The notes under the pieces: model-generated | Seen by the model: only the letters and a program-made list of their open reading frames with translations | Told to the model about the DNA's origin: nothing | Databases searched by the model: none | From: Mycobacterium sp. MBM | Lineage (GTDB): Bacteria; Actinomycetota; Actinomycetes; Mycobacteriales; Mycobacteriaceae | Length of the DNA: 64,000 nt | Direction of reading: 5' to 3' | Assembly: GCA_021648845.1 (NCBI GenBank) | Contig: JAKJHY010000006.1 | Location: forward strand, 124,001 to 188,000 | Shown here: positions 17,977-28,255 of the stretch, in pieces | Layout of the letters: each line of letters opens with the position of its first letter | How positions within the stretch are numbered: the first letter of the stretch is position 1 | Made by a program: the position numbers and the translations under genes

Positions 17977-18467
17977 CGGTTCAACGCTGTGCGCCACAGT
18001 GCGAGTTTGTCGGTGAACCGCATGGTGTGCGCCGGGCTCGTCGAGGGCAGCCGCACGCTCGGGATCATGGGTGCGCTCCGCACGAGTCTGCGGTAGTTGG
18101 ACTCGGCCGCGGCGCCGTTGAAGACCACCAGATCGATATCTCGATGTGCTCGAAGGAAGTTGCCGAAATCGTTGGGCACCATGCTGTCCCGCTCGACCGC
18201 GGCGTCGAGGCTGCCGGTGCGGCGGCAGGACCGCAGCACATCCCACACCGCGATACCGTGCCCGGTGAGTTCGGCGACCCGCCGGTCGTATGGCGCAGCC
18301 GGGTCGAATCCGAGGATCTCGGCGACGATGGCCCAGAACGCGTTGCGCGGGTTGCCGTAGTACTGCCCGCAGGTCAGCGATATCGCGCTCGGCATGTTGC
18401 CCAGGATCAGCGTGCGGGGTGCGGGTCCGGCCAGTGGCGCCAGCCCGTGCAGTAGCTCGCTTGCCAT
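17973..18467 (-). CDS. DNA-deoxyinosine/uracil glycosylase (UDG superfamily, family 6 type)
   Basis: 164-aa DNA repair glycosylase of the hypoxanthine-DNA glycosylase group. Seen: LILGNMPSAISL near residues 21-32 (active-site loop), YYGNPRNAFW near 37-46 and the C-terminal PSTSPAHT motif. It is the second UDG-superfamily gene within 3 kb, after udgB, with probably overlapping activity on deaminated bases. The ATG at 18467 is preferred; a GTG at 18503 abuts the cyclase start and would overlap the cyclase -10. Overlaps the convergent L7/L12-like gene by 4 bp. Confidence 0.9.
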   Translation of the reverse strand: MASELLHGLAPLAGPAPRTLILGNMPSAISLTCGQYYGNPRNAFWAIVAEILGFDPAAPYDRRVAELTGHGIAVWDVLRSCRRTGSLDAAVERDSMVPNDFGNFLRAHRDIDLVVFNGAAAESNYRRLVRSAPMIPSVRLPSTSPAHTMRFTDKLALWRTALNR

Positions 18468-18503
18468 CACCGATGATGCCCGCCGGCGGTATAGGTTGAC
18501 CAC

Positions 18504-19625
18504 GTGGGTGCGGACTTCGACATCGAGTCATCCGGGCTGCTCGACGGGCTGGAGGGCAAGGCCAGGGCCGAGCGGGCCGAACTCATCCCGTGGCTTCTCG
18601 AGCACGGGGTGACCGTCGAACAGATCCGGGAGTCCTACGTCCCGGTGCTGTTGGCGTCGCGCCGCATGCTCGGTGATGACGGCGACTACGTCTCGGCGCG
18701 GCAGATCAGCGACAGCACCGGTATCGATCTCGCGCTGCTGCAACGCATTCAGCGGGTGCTCGGATTGCCGCGGGTGGACGACCCGGACGAGCGGGCATAT
18801 CTGCGCGCTGACGGTGAGATCGCTAGGTACGCAAAGTTTTTCGTCGACATGGGCATCGACCAGGACAATATGGTACTGGTGATCAGGGCGCTGGCAGACG
18901 GTTTGGCCAAGACCGCCGAGGCGATGCGCTACACCTCGATGTCGGCGGTGATGGCACCGGGGGTGAGCGAACTGGACGTGGCGGTCTCCTCCGAAGCGCT
19001 GCTACGACAGGTGGATCCGCTGCTCGGTCCGATGATCCAGGACATGTTGCGCCTCGAACTGCGACGCACCATGGAGACCGAGGCGGTGAGCGCGGGGGAG
19101 CGGGAACAGGGATTGTCCCTACCGGGTGCCAGGCAGGTCACGGTGGCCTTCGCCGACCTGGTCGGTTTCACCCGGCTCGGTGAGGCGGTGCCGCCCGAGG
19201 AACTGGAGGGGCTGGCCAATCGTCTCGTCGAGTTCACCCATGAGGTGGTGACGCCTCCGGTTCGGCTGATCAAATCGATCGGCGATGCGGTCATGCTGGT
19301 CAGCCCGGAGCCCGAACCGCTGCTGACGGCGATGCTGGCGCTGTTGGACGCCGCCACCACAGATGACGAATTTCCGCGGTTGCGGGTGGGTTTGGCGTCC
19401 GGGATGGCGGTCAGCCGAGCCGGCGACTGGTTCGGTAGCCCGGTGAATCTGGCAAGCCGGGTCACCGGTGCGGCCCGCCCGGGTGCCGTGCTGGTCACCG
19501 AGGCGGTGCGCGACGAGATCGGCGATGACGCCGGTATCGAATGGTCGTTTGCCGGTGCCAAACGGCTGAAGAACATCAAGGACGATGTCAAGGTGTTCCG
19601 CGCCCGCCGTTCGGACTCAGTGTGA
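18504..19625 (+). CDS. Class III adenylate cyclase, pH-sensing Rv1264 type
   Basis: Makes cAMP from ATP; 373 aa, cytosolic. Residues 1-200 form the helical autoinhibitory domain known from Rv1264 ([32 protein letters not shown]). The catalytic domain begins near 210: [16 protein letters not shown] carries the first metal Asp, [11 protein letters not shown] the substrate and second-metal region, and [12 protein letters not shown] the transition-state Asn and Arg. Rv1264 is inactive at neutral pH and activated by acid, so the same is inferred here. GTG start with TAGGTT six bases upstream (leaderless). Convergent overlap of 9 bp with the copper ATPase. Confidence 0.95.
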   Translation: MGADFDIESSGLLDGLEGKARAERAELIPWLLEHGVTVEQIRESYVPVLLASRRMLGDDGDYVSARQISDSTGIDLALLQRIQRVLGLPRVDDPDERAYLRADGEIARYAKFFVDMGIDQDNMVLVIRALADGLAKTAEAMRYTSMSAVMAPGVSELDVAVSSEALLRQVDPLLGPMIQDMLRLELRRTMETEAVSAGEREQGLSLPGARQVTVAFADLVGFTRLGEAVPPEELEGLANRLVEFTHEVVTPPVRLIKSIGDAVMLVSPEPEPLLTAMLALLDAATTDDEFPRLRVGLASGMAVSRAGDWFGSPVNLASRVTGAARPGAVLVTEAVRDEIGDDAGIEWSFAGAKRLKNIKDDVKVFRARRSDSV

Positions 19626-21833
19626 CGACCGGAACCGGCGCAGCCGCAGGCTGTTGCTGACCACGAACACCGAGCTGAAGGCCATGGCGGCGCCTGCGAT
19701 CAGTGGGTTGAGCAGCCCGGCGGCGGCCAGCGGCAGCGCGGCGATGTTGTAGGCGAATGCCCAGAACAGGTTGCCCTTGATGGTGCCCAGCGTCGCCCGG
19801 GACAGCCGGATCGCGTCGACGGCGGCGCGCAGGTCCCCGCGCACCAGCGTCAGGTCCGAGGCCTCGATGGCCACATCGGTGCCGGTGCCCATCGCCAGGC
19901 CCAGATCGGCCTGCGCCAGCGCCGCAGCGTCGTTGACACCGTCGCCGACCATCGCGACCACCCGGCCCTCGGATTGCAGGCGGGTGATCTCGTCAACCTT
20001 GCCCGCCGGCAGCACATCGGCCAGCACGCGGTCGATTCCCAGCGTCGCGGCCACCGATTCGGCGGCCCGGCGGTTGTCACCGGTCAGTAGTACCGGTGTC
20101 AGCCCGAGCTTGCGGAATCCCGAAATGGCTTCTTCGGCTTCCTCTTTGATGGTGTCTGCCACCACGATGACGGCGCGGATCCGGCCGTCGGAGGCGAACC
20201 AGATCGGTGTGTGGCCCCGTCCGGCGGCCGCGTCGGCGGCGCGCTCCAGTTCGGCAGGGGCCGTCAACGACCAGTCGTCGCGCAACCAGCTGATCCGTCC
20301 CGCGGCCGCGGCGGATCCGTCCACGACGCCGGTCACTCCGAGACCGCCGTGATTCGCGAAATCGGTGACGGCCGGTAATCCCGCGTGCGCGCGGGCGTGC
20401 GATGCGATGGCGCGGGCGATCGGATGCTCCGAGCCGTTCTCCAGGGCACCGGCCAATCTCACTACGGCATCAGCGTTCTCGCCCTCGGCGACGTGCACGT
20501 CCAGCACCGACATGTGGCCGGTCGTGACGGTCCCGGTCTTGTCCAGCACGACGGTGTCGATCCGCCTGGTGGACTCGAGCACCTGCGGCCCCTTGATCAG
20601 GATGCCCAGCTGCGCGCCGCGGCCGGTACCGACCAGCAGGGCGGTGGGCGTGGCCAGACCCAGTGCGCACGGGCACGCGATGATCAGTACGGCGACCGCG
20701 GCGGTGAAGGCGGCGGCCACGGTGCCGTCGCCGAGGATCAACCAGCCAGCCAGGGTCAGCAGTGACAGCGCCATCACGATCGGGACGAAGACCGCCGAGA
20801 CCCGGTCGGCGAGCCGCTGAACCTCGGCCTTGCCGCTCTGCGCCTCGGATACCAGTCTGGCCATCTGCGCGAGCTGGGTGTCGGCCCCGATATGGGTGGC
20901 GCGCACCTCGAGGCGCCCGCCCACGTTGACCGTGGCGCCGACGACGGTGTCACCTGCGGTCACCTCGACGGGCACCGGTTCTCCGGTGAGCATCGACGCG
21001 TCGACCGCCGAGGTGCCGGCGGTGATCACGCCGTCCGTGGCGATCTTCTCCCCGGGGCGCACCACGAAGATGTCGCCGACGGCGAGTTGGCCGACCGGCA
21101 CACGCAGTTCGGAGCCTGCCCGCAGCACCGCGACATCCTTGGCGCCCATGTGCAGCAATGCCCGTAGCGCCGCCCCGGACCGCCGTTTGGCGCGTGCCTC
21201 GAAATACCGCCCGGCCAGCAGGAAGGTGGTCACCGCCGCGGCGACCTCCAGGTAGAGGTGCGGTTCGGAACTGGTGGAGATCAGTTCGAACGGCATCGTC
21301 ATCCCGGGCATACCGGCGTGGGTGAAGAACAGCGCCCACACCGACCATGCGTACGCGGCGATCACCCCCACCGAGATGAGGGTGTCCATCGTGGCCGCGC
21401 CGTGGCGCAGGTTCAGCCATGCGGCACGGTGGAACGGCCAGGCACCCCAGGCCACCACCGGTGAGGCCAGCGTGAACGCCAGCCATTGCCAGTTGGTGAA
21501 CTGCAGCGCCGGCACCATCGACAGCACCACGACGGGTATCGCCAGCGCCGCTGATATCAGCAGCCGCTGACGCCACGGTGCCGATTCGTCGGGGTCCTCG
21601 GATTCCTCTGTTGCGGTGTCGGTTTCGCGGGGTAGTTCTGCGGTGTAGCCGGTGGCCTCTACCGCCGACACCAGTTGCTCCGGGGAGACGGTGTCGGGGA
21701 AGTCGACGCGGGCCTGCTCGGTGGCGAAGTTGACACTGGCCTGCACGCCGCCGATACGGTTGAGGCGTTGCTCGATCCGCGCCGCGCAGGAGGCGCAGGT
21801 CATACCGCCGACGTCGAATGTCAGGGTGCTCAC
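19617..21833 (-). CDS. Cu(I)-exporting P1B-type ATPase
   Basis: Inner-membrane copper exporter, 738 aa. One N-terminal metal-binding domain (GMTCASC near residues 9-15), eight membrane segments, actuator motif TGEP, intramembrane CPC in [11 protein letters not shown], phosphorylation site DKTGT, and GDGVND before the last two helices. These together define the Cu+ class (CopA/CtpA/CtpV group); which mycobacterial paralogue it equals was not settled. It starts nine bases after the stop of the CopZ-like chaperone in the same direction, so the two form an operon behind the CsoR-like site at 22064. Confidence 0.95.
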   Translation of the reverse strand: MSTLTFDVGGMTCASCAARIEQRLNRIGGVQASVNFATEQARVDFPDTVSPEQLVSAVEATGYTAELPRETDTATEESEDPDESAPWRQRLLISAALAIPVVVLSMVPALQFTNWQWLAFTLASPVVAWGAWPFHRAAWLNLRHGAATMDTLISVGVIAAYAWSVWALFFTHAGMPGMTMPFELISTSSEPHLYLEVAAAVTTFLLAGRYFEARAKRRSGAALRALLHMGAKDVAVLRAGSELRVPVGQLAVGDIFVVRPGEKIATDGVITAGTSAVDASMLTGEPVPVEVTAGDTVVGATVNVGGRLEVRATHIGADTQLAQMARLVSEAQSGKAEVQRLADRVSAVFVPIVMALSLLTLAGWLILGDGTVAAAFTAAVAVLIIACPCALGLATPTALLVGTGRGAQLGILIKGPQVLESTRRIDTVVLDKTGTVTTGHMSVLDVHVAEGENADAVVRLAGALENGSEHPIARAIASHARAHAGLPAVTDFANHGGLGVTGVVDGSAAAAGRISWLRDDWSLTAPAELERAADAAAGRGHTPIWFASDGRIRAVIVVADTIKEEAEEAISGFRKLGLTPVLLTGDNRRAAESVAATLGIDRVLADVLPAGKVDEITRLQSEGRVVAMVGDGVNDAAALAQADLGLAMGTGTDVAIEASDLTLVRGDLRAAVDAIRLSRATLGTIKGNLFWAFAYNIAALPLAAAGLLNPLIAGAAMAFSSVFVVSNSLRLRRFRSSH

Positions 21834-21842
21834 GGATGCCGC

Positions 21843-22052
21843 CTAGGCTGTGGGCGCGGAACGCACGCTGTAGCCGCTGTCGGTGATCGCGGCGGTCACG
21901 GCGGCGACGTCGTCGGTGCCGGCGACGGTGACCGTGGCGCCGGCCAGGTCGACATCGACGGCGGTGACCCCGGCCAGGGGTGTGACGGCAGCGGTGATGG
22001 CGGACACGCAGTGGCCGCAGCTCATGCCTTGAACCTCAAGAACGATGCTCAT
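21843..22052 (-). CDS. copZ: Copper chaperone, heavy-metal-associated domain (CopZ-like)
   Basis: 69-aa single-domain protein with GMSCGHC near residues 9-15, the Cu(I)-binding MxCxxC. Typical CopZ length and fold; likely hands Cu(I) to the ATPase encoded next in the operon. TAGCAT (22064-22059, minus strand) lies six bases before the ATG, so the message is probably leaderless. A CsoR-like operator abuts that -10. No csoR gene is in the window, so the regulator must lie elsewhere. Confidence 0.93.
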   Translation of the reverse strand: MSIVLEVQGMSCGHCVSAITAAVTPLAGVTAVDVDLAGATVTVAGTDDVAAVTAAITDSGYSVRSAPTA

Positions 22053-22063
22053 GACGCCATGCT

Positions 22064-22080
22064 ATACCGGTAGGGGGTAT
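22064..22080. promoter_or_regulatory. CsoR-like copper operator
   Basis: ATACCGGTAGGGGGTAT: ATACC and GGTAT arms flank a G-rich core, the layout of CsoR/RcnR-family sites. It abuts the -10 of copZ and lies 37 bp upstream of the DUF305 lipoprotein gene on the other strand, so one copper-released repressor could govern both directions. Confidence 0.6.
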
Positions 22081-22116
22081 GGGTAAATGGTTACCTGATG
22101 CGAGGAGGAACACACG

Positions 22117-22740
22117 ATGCGCACATCGGCGAAGGCGATCGCAGCCGCCGCGCTCACCGCGCTGCTGCTGGCCGGTTGCACCGATAACTCGGCACCTACC
22201 AGTGGGGACGGTCATGGCGAGGACCACGCGGCCAGTCACAGCGGCACCGGCGCCAGTCCGGGCCCGGCCACCGAAGGAGTCGCTGCGCACACCAGCGAGG
22301 ACGTCGCGTTCGCCCAGCACATGATCCCGCACCACGGCCAGGCCGTGGAGATGGCCGACATCCTGCTGGCCAAGGACGATGTCGATGCGCGTGTCATCGC
22401 CCTCGCCGAGCAGATCCGCGCCGCGCAGGCTCCGGAGATCCAACAGATGCAAGGGTGGTTGGACGAATGGGGCAACCCGCCGATGCCGGGCATGGACCAC
22501 GGCTCGATGGAAGGCATGGTGGCACCCGCTGATATCGAGAAGCTCCGCGCGGCGCCCGGCCCCGAGGCCGCCAGGCTGTTCCTGGACCAGATGATCGGCC
22601 ACCACGAGGGCGCGATCACCATGGCGCGCAGCGAGATCGACGGCGGCCGCTATGCGCCGGCCGTGGACCTGGCGCGCGCCATCATCGACACCCAGCAGAA
22701 GGAGATCGACCAGATGAGGTCGATCCTGGGCAGCCTGTAG
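22117..22740 (+). CDS. DUF305 family lipoprotein, copper-linked
   Basis: Exported lipoprotein, 207 aa. Signal peptide with lipobox LLAGC (Cys near residue 21), then a Ser/Gly/His-rich linker. Two ferritin-like DUF305 repeats follow, marked by MIPHHGQAVEMA near residue 69 and MIGHHEGAITMA near 155; both carry paired His. A Met/His stretch (PPMPGMDHGSMEGM, around residue 126) could bind copper. Strong Shine-Dalgarno GAGGAGG. It is divergent from copZ-ATPase across the shared CsoR-like site, which suggests periplasmic copper binding; the family's activity is not established. Confidence 0.9.
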   Translation: MRTSAKAIAAAALTALLLAGCTDNSAPTSGDGHGEDHAASHSGTGASPGPATEGVAAHTSEDVAFAQHMIPHHGQAVEMADILLAKDDVDARVIALAEQIRAAQAPEIQQMQGWLDEWGNPPMPGMDHGSMEGMVAPADIEKLRAAPGPEAARLFLDQMIGHHEGAITMARSEIDGGRYAPAVDLARAIIDTQQKEIDQMRSILGSL

Positions 22741-23613
22741 TTACTGCACCGGGACGGCGATGCCCTCCGAGGGTTGCACGATGACAAATCCCTGGCCGTG
22801 GAAGGCGACCTGCAGCGCTTCGCCGGACCCACGTCCGATCAGCGCGCCCGCCTTGAAGCTCGTCTTGAGCTGGGTCTGCAGGTTCGCCGACCAGGCCACC
22901 ACCGCGTTGGTGTCGGCATAGGTCGGTGCCTCGGCGGCGTTGAGTACCACCGGCGGCCCGTCGGTGGTCAGGGCCACCCACCCGCTGCCGCGCAAGGTGG
23001 TGTTGAACAGGCCGCCGGTGGCGATGCTGCCGCCCTTCACCCGCTCGATGTTCCAGTCCAGGCTCGCCGAGAATGCGAGCACGTTCTTACCGCTGATGGA
23101 CAGGCCCGAGTTGGTCAGCTGCAACAGGTGCACGTAGTTGGCCTGTTCGGCGAGGAAGACGTCGCCCTGGCCCTGGCAGCGCATGAGCGGCAGGCCTTCA
23201 CCGGTGAGCGCCTTCTTCAGGAACTTGCCGGCGCCGCCGCCCTCGAAGGCGAAATCGACGTTGCCCTGGTAGGCGACCATCGATCCCTGGCGGGCCATGA
23301 ACGGCTCCCCGAGGCGTACCCGCAGCAGGCGCTCGTTCTGCAGGGCGATTGCCTTGGATTCCTTCTCGCTGAACCGGCCGTCGATCAGGTCGCCGCTGAT
23401 ACCGGCGAAGCCGTCGCCCTGCGGTGCGGAGGGCTGCGCCTGAGCGGCCGGGGGCGCACCCTGGGATTCGTGGTGGGCGGCCTGTGCGGGCGGCGGGCCG
23501 AGCGGTGCGGTGTGCACCTGACCCTGATGGGAGACCTGATCGGTCCAGTTCTGGCCGTCATACCAGCGGTACTCGAAGCGGCCTTCGGGATCTCGCAACC
23601 ATTGACCACTCAC
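22741..23613 (-). CDS. AIM24-family protein with N-terminal DUF2510 domain
   Basis: 290 aa. N-terminal 30 residues (WLRDPEGRFEYRWYDGQNWT) are a DUF2510 motif common in actinobacterial membrane-associated proteins; a Pro/Ala/Gln linker follows. From about residue 90 comes the AIM24/TIGR00266 beta-rich domain (FMARQGSMVAYQGNVDF, GGGAGKFLKKALTGEGLPL). GTG at 23613 is chosen for GAGGAG six bases upstream; the in-frame ATG at 23745 is too early. The biochemical role is not known. It ends directly against the DUF305 stop (convergent). Confidence 0.9.
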   Translation of the reverse strand: MSGQWLRDPEGRFEYRWYDGQNWTDQVSHQGQVHTAPLGPPPAQAAHHESQGAPPAAQAQPSAPQGDGFAGISGDLIDGRFSEKESKAIALQNERLLRVRLGEPFMARQGSMVAYQGNVDFAFEGGGAGKFLKKALTGEGLPLMRCQGQGDVFLAEQANYVHLLQLTNSGLSISGKNVLAFSASLDWNIERVKGGSIATGGLFNTTLRGSGWVALTTDGPPVVLNAAEAPTYADTNAVVAWSANLQTQLKTSFKAGALIGRGSGEALQVAFHGQGFVIVQPSEGIAVPVQ

Positions 23614-23682
23614 CGTGCACTCCTCGATTTTTCTTCGGTTCCACGCGGACAAGAACCACTTTAGGCTGGCATTCTCTGTCGT

Positions 23683-23886
23683 ATGGCGGGTGACGAGATC
23701 GACCGTAGGCGAGCGCGCAGTGCATTGGCGGTGGTCAAGGAGCATCCCGGGATGGTGCTGTTCCTGGCCTCGCCGGCGATCATCGCGGTCGCCGTCGTCT
23801 GGTGGCTGGCCGGCGCGGGTTGGGCGGGGCTGTTGGTGGTCGCGCTGGTGCTGGCCGGCGGGGTCGCTGTGCTCAGGAAGCGCTGA
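23683..23886 (+). CDS. Small two-helix membrane protein
   Basis: 67 aa; function not recognised. A charged N-terminus (DEIDRRRARSA) is followed by two hydrophobic segments at about residues 24-42 and 46-62, ending in LRKR. Divergent from the AIM24 gene, with 69 bp between the starts. GC-rich third positions and a sensible membrane topology support it as a real gene. Confidence 0.7.
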   Translation: MAGDEIDRRRARSALAVVKEHPGMVLFLASPAIIAVAVVWWLAGAGWAGLLVVALVLAGGVAVLRKR

Positions 23887-23944
23887 CCGGCGGTAGTTCG
23901 GGCTTTCGCTGGGTGCGAACGCCGCCCCCCGCTCTCTGTAACGG

Positions 23945-23960
23945 TGTAATCATGTAATCA
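23945..23960 (+). promoter_or_regulatory. Tandem direct repeat TGTAATCA over a start codon
   Basis: Two adjacent copies of TGTAATCA; the last A is the first base of the ATG at 23960. Short tandem repeats of this kind are used by ribbon-helix-helix regulators, and the encoded protein has a C-terminal segment that could be one, so self-control is possible. Confidence 0.4.
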
Positions 23961-24487
23961 TGAGACATCATCATCACGGGCGGCGCGGCTCGACCGACGC
24001 CGTCACCGACGCCGCCGACTGGTTCGCCGGGCGAGTGCCCGACGGATGGTTCGCCGGTGATCCGACCGTCGTCATCGATCGCGAGGAGATCACGGTCATC
24101 GGGCAGCTCCCCGAGGCCGATACCGAGGAGAGCGCGTCCCGCGCATCCGGACGGGTCGCCAAGTTCCGCGAGGAAACCCGCGGGGAGCGGATGCGCATCG
24201 CCGACGAGGCCCAGGACCGGTTCGGCCGCAAGGTCTCGTGGGGCGTGCAGGTCGGGGAGGAACGCACGTTGTTCACCCATATCGCCGTCCCGGTGATGAC
24301 CAGGCTCAAACAACCGGAGCGGCAGGTGCTGGACACGCTGGTCGACGCCGGTGTCGCCCGGTCGCGCTCGGACGCCCTGGCCTGGTCGGTGAAATTGGTC
24401 GGCGAGCACACCGAGGAGTGGCTGGCCAGGCTGCGCGAGGCGATGACCGCGGTCGACGATGTCCGCGCGCAGGGCCCCGGGATCTAA
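23960..24487 (+). CDS. Conserved actinobacterial hypothetical, possible ribbon-helix-helix C-terminus
   Basis: 175 aa, not assigned to a named family. Begins with a His/Arg-rich tail (MRHHHHGRRG). The middle (ITVIGQLPEADTEESAS and RMRIADEAQDRFGRKVSWG) is soluble and charged. The end, VLDTLVDAGVARSRSDALAW, resembles the second half of a ribbon-helix-helix DNA-binding unit, but no paired antitoxin or toxin gene is adjacent. Tandem TGTAATCA repeats cover the start. The gene ends just before palindrome B1. Confidence 0.7.
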   Translation: MRHHHHGRRGSTDAVTDAADWFAGRVPDGWFAGDPTVVIDREEITVIGQLPEADTEESASRASGRVAKFREETRGERMRIADEAQDRFGRKVSWGVQVGEERTLFTHIAVPVMTRLKQPERQVLDTLVDAGVARSRSDALAWSVKLVGEHTEEWLARLREAMTAVDDVRAQGPGI

Positions 24488-24493
24488 CGTGAT

Positions 24494-24536
24494 TTCGGCG
24501 TGATCGGCTGCGCTCACCGCAACCGATCACGCCGAA
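24494..24536. repeat. Dispersed palindrome family B, copy 1
   Basis: Arms TTCGGCGTGATCGGCTGCG and CGCAACCGATCACGCCGAA, 18 of 19 pairs, loop CTCAC. Lies between two convergent genes and overlaps the stop codon of the ABC transporter at 24527. It is well placed to be a bidirectional terminator. Copy 2 is at 33920-33968. Confidence 0.8.
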
Positions 24537-26425
24537 CTCGCCCCAGCCGTCATGGCCCAATACTCGCCGTGGCGCGCCAGCAGTTCGGTGTGGGTGCCCC
24601 GCTCCACGATGCGGCCCGCCTCCATCACCAGGATCTGGTCGGCGTCGCGGATGGTGGACAGCCGGTGCGCGATGATGAAACTGGTTCTGTCCCGCCGCAA
24701 CTCGGCCATCGCCTGCTGGATGAGCAGTTCGGTACGGGAGTCCACCGAACTGGTCGCCTCGTCCAGGATCAGCAGCGCAGGCCGGGCCAGCACCGCGCGC
24801 GCGATGGTGATCAGCTGTTTCTCACCGGCGCTGATCGCGTCGCCGGCATCGCCGACCCGGGTGTCGTATCCGTCGGGCAGGGTCCGCACGAACCGCTCGA
24901 CGTGCGCGGTGCGCGCGGCCTCGTGCACCTCATCCGGGGTGGCGTCGGGACGTCCGTAGGCGATGTTGTCGTAGATGGTGCCACCGAACAACCAGGTGTC
25001 CTGTAGCACCATGCCCATCCGGGCGCGCAACACCTGGCGCGGCAGCGACGCGATATCGACCCCGTCGATCGTGATCCGGCCGGCATCGACCTCGTAGAAG
25101 CGCATCAACAGGTTGACCAGAGTGGTCTTGCCCGCGCCGGTGGGGCCGACGATGGCCACCGTGGTGCCGGGCTCGGCAACAAGGGACAGATCGTCGATGA
25201 CCGGGCTGTCGGCGCGGTAGCCGAACCGGACGTGCTCGAACTCGACGCGGCCCGCCCCGGCGGCGGGGCCCGCACCGCTGGGCTCGACCGACTCCTCCGG
25301 GGCGTCGAGAAGGTCGAAAATCCTTTCGGCGCTCGCGATCCCGGACTGCAGCGAGTTGTACATCGACGCCACCTGGGTCAGCGGCTGGTTGAACTGGCGG
25401 ACGTACTGGATGAAGGCCTGGATACTGCCCAGGGTGATCTGACCGGTCGCAACCTGGATGCCGCCGACCACGGCCACTGCCACGTAGCTGAGGTTGCCGA
25501 TGAACGTGGTGGCCGGTGACACCATCCCGGACAGGAACTGCGCGCCCAGGCTGGCCCGGTATACCTCGCCGTTGAGATCGCTGAACTTCTCGGCGGCCGC
25601 GGCGCGGTGGCCGTAGGTCTTCACCACGGTGAAACCACTGTAGGTCTCTTCGATGTGGGCGTTCAACCGGCCGGTGTTGGTCCACTGCGCCACGAACTGC
25701 TTTTGTGAGCGGCGGGCGATGGCGCGGGTGGCCAGCAGCGAGAGCGGCACGGTCAGCACCGTGATCAGGGCCAGCAGCGGCGAGATCGTCAGCATCGCCA
25801 CCAGCACGGCCAGCACCGTCAGCACCGAGGTGAGCAGTTGGCTGATCGTCATGGCCAGCGAGGACTGCACATTGTCGACATCGTTGGTGACGCGGCTGAG
25901 CAGTTCGCCGCGCTGCCGGCCGTCGACGTAGGACAGCGGCAGCCGGTGCACCTTGTGCTCGATCTCGGTGCGCAGTCCCGCCATGGTGCGCTGCACCACC
26001 ACGTTGAGGATCCGGGCCTGCAGCCACACCAGCAGCGCGGCAACCAGATAGAGGGCCAGCGCCAGCAACAGCGTGTGCGCGACCGCGGTGAAGTCGACAC
26101 CGCGGCCGGGTACCACGTCCATTCCGGAGAGCAGATCGGCGAAGGTGCCGTCCCCGCGATCGCGGGCCGCCGCGACGGCCTGTTCCTTGCTCAGTCCGGC
26201 CGGCAACTCACGACCGATGACACCGTTGAACAACAGGTCGGTGGCGTGACCGAGGATGCGCGGCCCGATGACGCCGATCGCGATACCGCCCACCGCGAGG
26301 GAGATCACCAGCACCGTCAGACCGCGTTGCGGGGCCAGCCGTTTCAGCAGCCGGATCGCTGAGCCCGTGAAGTCCCGGGACCGGGCCGCCGGGGGTTCGG
26401 CGACGCCGCGGATGGGGCGGGTCAT
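24527..26425 (-). CDS. ABC exporter half-transporter, Rv1272c type
   Basis: Type IV ABC exporter subunit, 632 aa: about six membrane helices between residues 35 and 345, then an ATPase with Walker [10 protein letters not shown], Walker [13 protein letters not shown] and H-loop AHRLST. The signature is SAGEKQ rather than LSGGQ, a substitution seen in one half of heterodimeric exporters. An extended extracellular loop (residues about 80-125) is present. The ATG at 26425 overlaps the upstream ABC stop as ATGA. With its partner it probably forms a heterodimer; cargo is unknown, though the M. tuberculosis pair is annotated as drug/lipid export. Confidence 0.93.
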   Translation of the reverse strand: MTRPIRGVAEPPAARSRDFTGSAIRLLKRLAPQRGLTVLVISLAVGGIAIGVIGPRILGHATDLLFNGVIGRELPAGLSKEQAVAAARDRGDGTFADLLSGMDVVPGRGVDFTAVAHTLLLALALYLVAALLVWLQARILNVVVQRTMAGLRTEIEHKVHRLPLSYVDGRQRGELLSRVTNDVDNVQSSLAMTISQLLTSVLTVLAVLVAMLTISPLLALITVLTVPLSLLATRAIARRSQKQFVAQWTNTGRLNAHIEETYSGFTVVKTYGHRAAAAEKFSDLNGEVYRASLGAQFLSGMVSPATTFIGNLSYVAVAVVGGIQVATGQITLGSIQAFIQYVRQFNQPLTQVASMYNSLQSGIASAERIFDLLDAPEESVEPSGAGPAAGAGRVEFEHVRFGYRADSPVIDDLSLVAEPGTTVAIVGPTGAGKTTLVNLLMRFYEVDAGRITIDGVDIASLPRQVLRARMGMVLQDTWLFGGTIYDNIAYGRPDATPDEVHEAARTAHVERFVRTLPDGYDTRVGDAGDAISAGEKQLITIARAVLARPALLILDEATSSVDSRTELLIQQAMAELRRDRTSFIIAHRLSTIRDADQILVMEAGRIVERGTHTELLARHGEYWAMTAGASSA

Positions 26426-28143
26426 CCGCTCACCGCCTGCGAATCGGCGAACTGGGCGTAGGTGGGGCAGTCCACGAGCAGGGTTTCGTGCGTGCCCGCG
26501 CCGACCACTCGGCCGTCGTCGAGGACGATCACCTGATCGGCCTGCGCCACCGTCGATATCCGCTGCGAGACGATGATCACCGTCGCTGTCGCGGACACCG
26601 CGCGCAGAGCGGTGCGCACCCTGGCGTCGGTGTGCACGTCCAATGCCGAGAATGCATCGTCGAACAGGTAGACCGACGGCCTGCGGATCACCGCGCGGGC
26701 GATGGCCAGGCGCTGGCGCTGGCCGCCGGAGACGTTGACCCCGGCCTGCGCGACGCGCATCTGCAGCCCGTCGGGATGCGCGCGGACGAAATCGTCGGCG
26801 GCGGCCACCCGCAGCGCATCCCACATCTCGTCCTCGGTGGCCGACGCCTTGCCGTAGCGAAGGTTGTCCGCGACGGTGCCGGAGAACAAGTAGCCGCGCT
26901 GTGGTACCAATCCAATTGTCGCCCAAAGGTCCTCGGGGTCGACATCGCGAACGTCGACGCCGCCGAGGCCGATGCGTCCCGCCGTGACGTCGTAGAGCCT
27001 GGCGATCAGAGATACCAGCGTCGATTTTCCCGAACCCGTGCTGCCGACGATCGCGGTCACCGTGCCGGGTCTCGCGGTGAACGAAACATCTTGCAGCACG
27101 GCGCGGTCCGCGCCCGGATAGCTGAAGGTGGTGCCGGCCAGGCGCACCTCACCGGTCCTCGGCGCAGGCGCCGGGTGGTCGGGGGCGGTGATCTCCGGTG
27201 CGGTGGACAACACTTCGGTGATCCGCTCGGCGCACGCCGAGGCGCGGGGCAGCAGTACCACCAGGAAGGTGGCCAGCAGTACCGCGTACAGGATCTGCAT
27301 GAAATAGGCCAGGAACGCGATCAGTGACCCCACCTGCATCTGACCGGCATCGATGCGCTGCCCGCCGAACCAGATGAGCGCAACGCTGGAGACGTTGATC
27401 ACCAGTGTCGTGACCGGCAGCATCAGCGCCTGCCAGCGCCCGGCGGCCAGCGCGGTGTCGGCGAGCGCGCGGTTGGCCTCCTCGAACCTGTTGCGTTCCA
27501 ATGGCTCCCGGGCGAAGGCGCGGATCACCCGGATGCCGGCGAGCTGTTCGCGCATCACCCGGTTGATATTGTCGATGACGCGCTGCATCGTTCGGAAGAT
27601 CGGCATCAGCCGCGACACCAGCCACCCGTTGGCCAGTGCCAGGATCGGCACGCTGATCACCAGCAGCCAGGACAGTCCGGCGTCCTGGTGGATGGCCATG
27701 GCGATACCGCCCACGCCCATGATGGGCGCCGTGATGAGCATGGTCGACGTCATCTGGACGAGCAGCTGGATCTGCTGGACGTCATTGGTGGTGCGGGTCA
27801 GCAGTGTCGGCGTGCCGAACCGGGCGGTCTCCACCGCCGAGAATCCGAGCACGTGGGAGAACATCGCGGCCCGCAGGTCGCGGCCGAAGCCCATACTGGC
27901 CCGCGACCCGAAGAACACCGCGCCGACGGCGCACACCACCTGCAGTGCCGTCACTGCCAGCATCACCAGGCCGAGGTGGACGATCCGCGCGGTATCGCCG
28001 ACGGCAACGCCCTCGTCGATGATGGCGGCATTGATCGTCGGCAGGTACAGCGAGGCCAGCGTGCTGATCACCTGCAGGCCCGCGACCACACCGAGCAAGC
28101 CGCGGTACGGCCGCAGGTGACGGCGCAGCAGGGCGAGCAGCAT
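26422..28143 (-). CDS. ABC exporter half-transporter, Rv1273c type
   Basis: Partner of the preceding subunit, 573 aa. Membrane domain to about residue 310, then the ATPase: Walker [10 protein letters not shown], signature NVSGGQRQR, and [13 protein letters not shown], in which the residue after the Walker B Asp is Asp instead of the catalytic Glu. That site is therefore probably degenerate, as expected for one half of an asymmetric exporter. The ATG at 28143 ([15 protein letters not shown]) matches the Rv1273c N-terminus as I recall it; an ATG at 28161 is possible. The stop overlaps the next gene's start. Confidence 0.93.
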   Translation of the reverse strand: MLLALLRRHLRPYRGLLGVVAGLQVISTLASLYLPTINAAIIDEGVAVGDTARIVHLGLVMLAVTALQVVCAVGAVFFGSRASMGFGRDLRAAMFSHVLGFSAVETARFGTPTLLTRTTNDVQQIQLLVQMTSTMLITAPIMGVGGIAMAIHQDAGLSWLLVISVPILALANGWLVSRLMPIFRTMQRVIDNINRVMREQLAGIRVIRAFAREPLERNRFEEANRALADTALAAGRWQALMLPVTTLVINVSSVALIWFGGQRIDAGQMQVGSLIAFLAYFMQILYAVLLATFLVVLLPRASACAERITEVLSTAPEITAPDHPAPAPRTGEVRLAGTTFSYPGADRAVLQDVSFTARPGTVTAIVGSTGSGKSTLVSLIARLYDVTAGRIGLGGVDVRDVDPEDLWATIGLVPQRGYLFSGTVADNLRYGKASATEDEMWDALRVAAADDFVRAHPDGLQMRVAQAGVNVSGGQRQRLAIARAVIRRPSVYLFDDAFSALDVHTDARVRTALRAVSATATVIIVSQRISTVAQADQVIVLDDGRVVGAGTHETLLVDCPTYAQFADSQAVSG

Positions 28144-28255
28144 CTGGCTACTGTCGCACACCCCGCTGTCGGACCCGGATCTGGCCGGGACACGAAATTG
28201 CAGGTCAGTCGGTATGTCAACGGTTCCGCGCCGGGTGGCCGCTACAGTGCATGTC

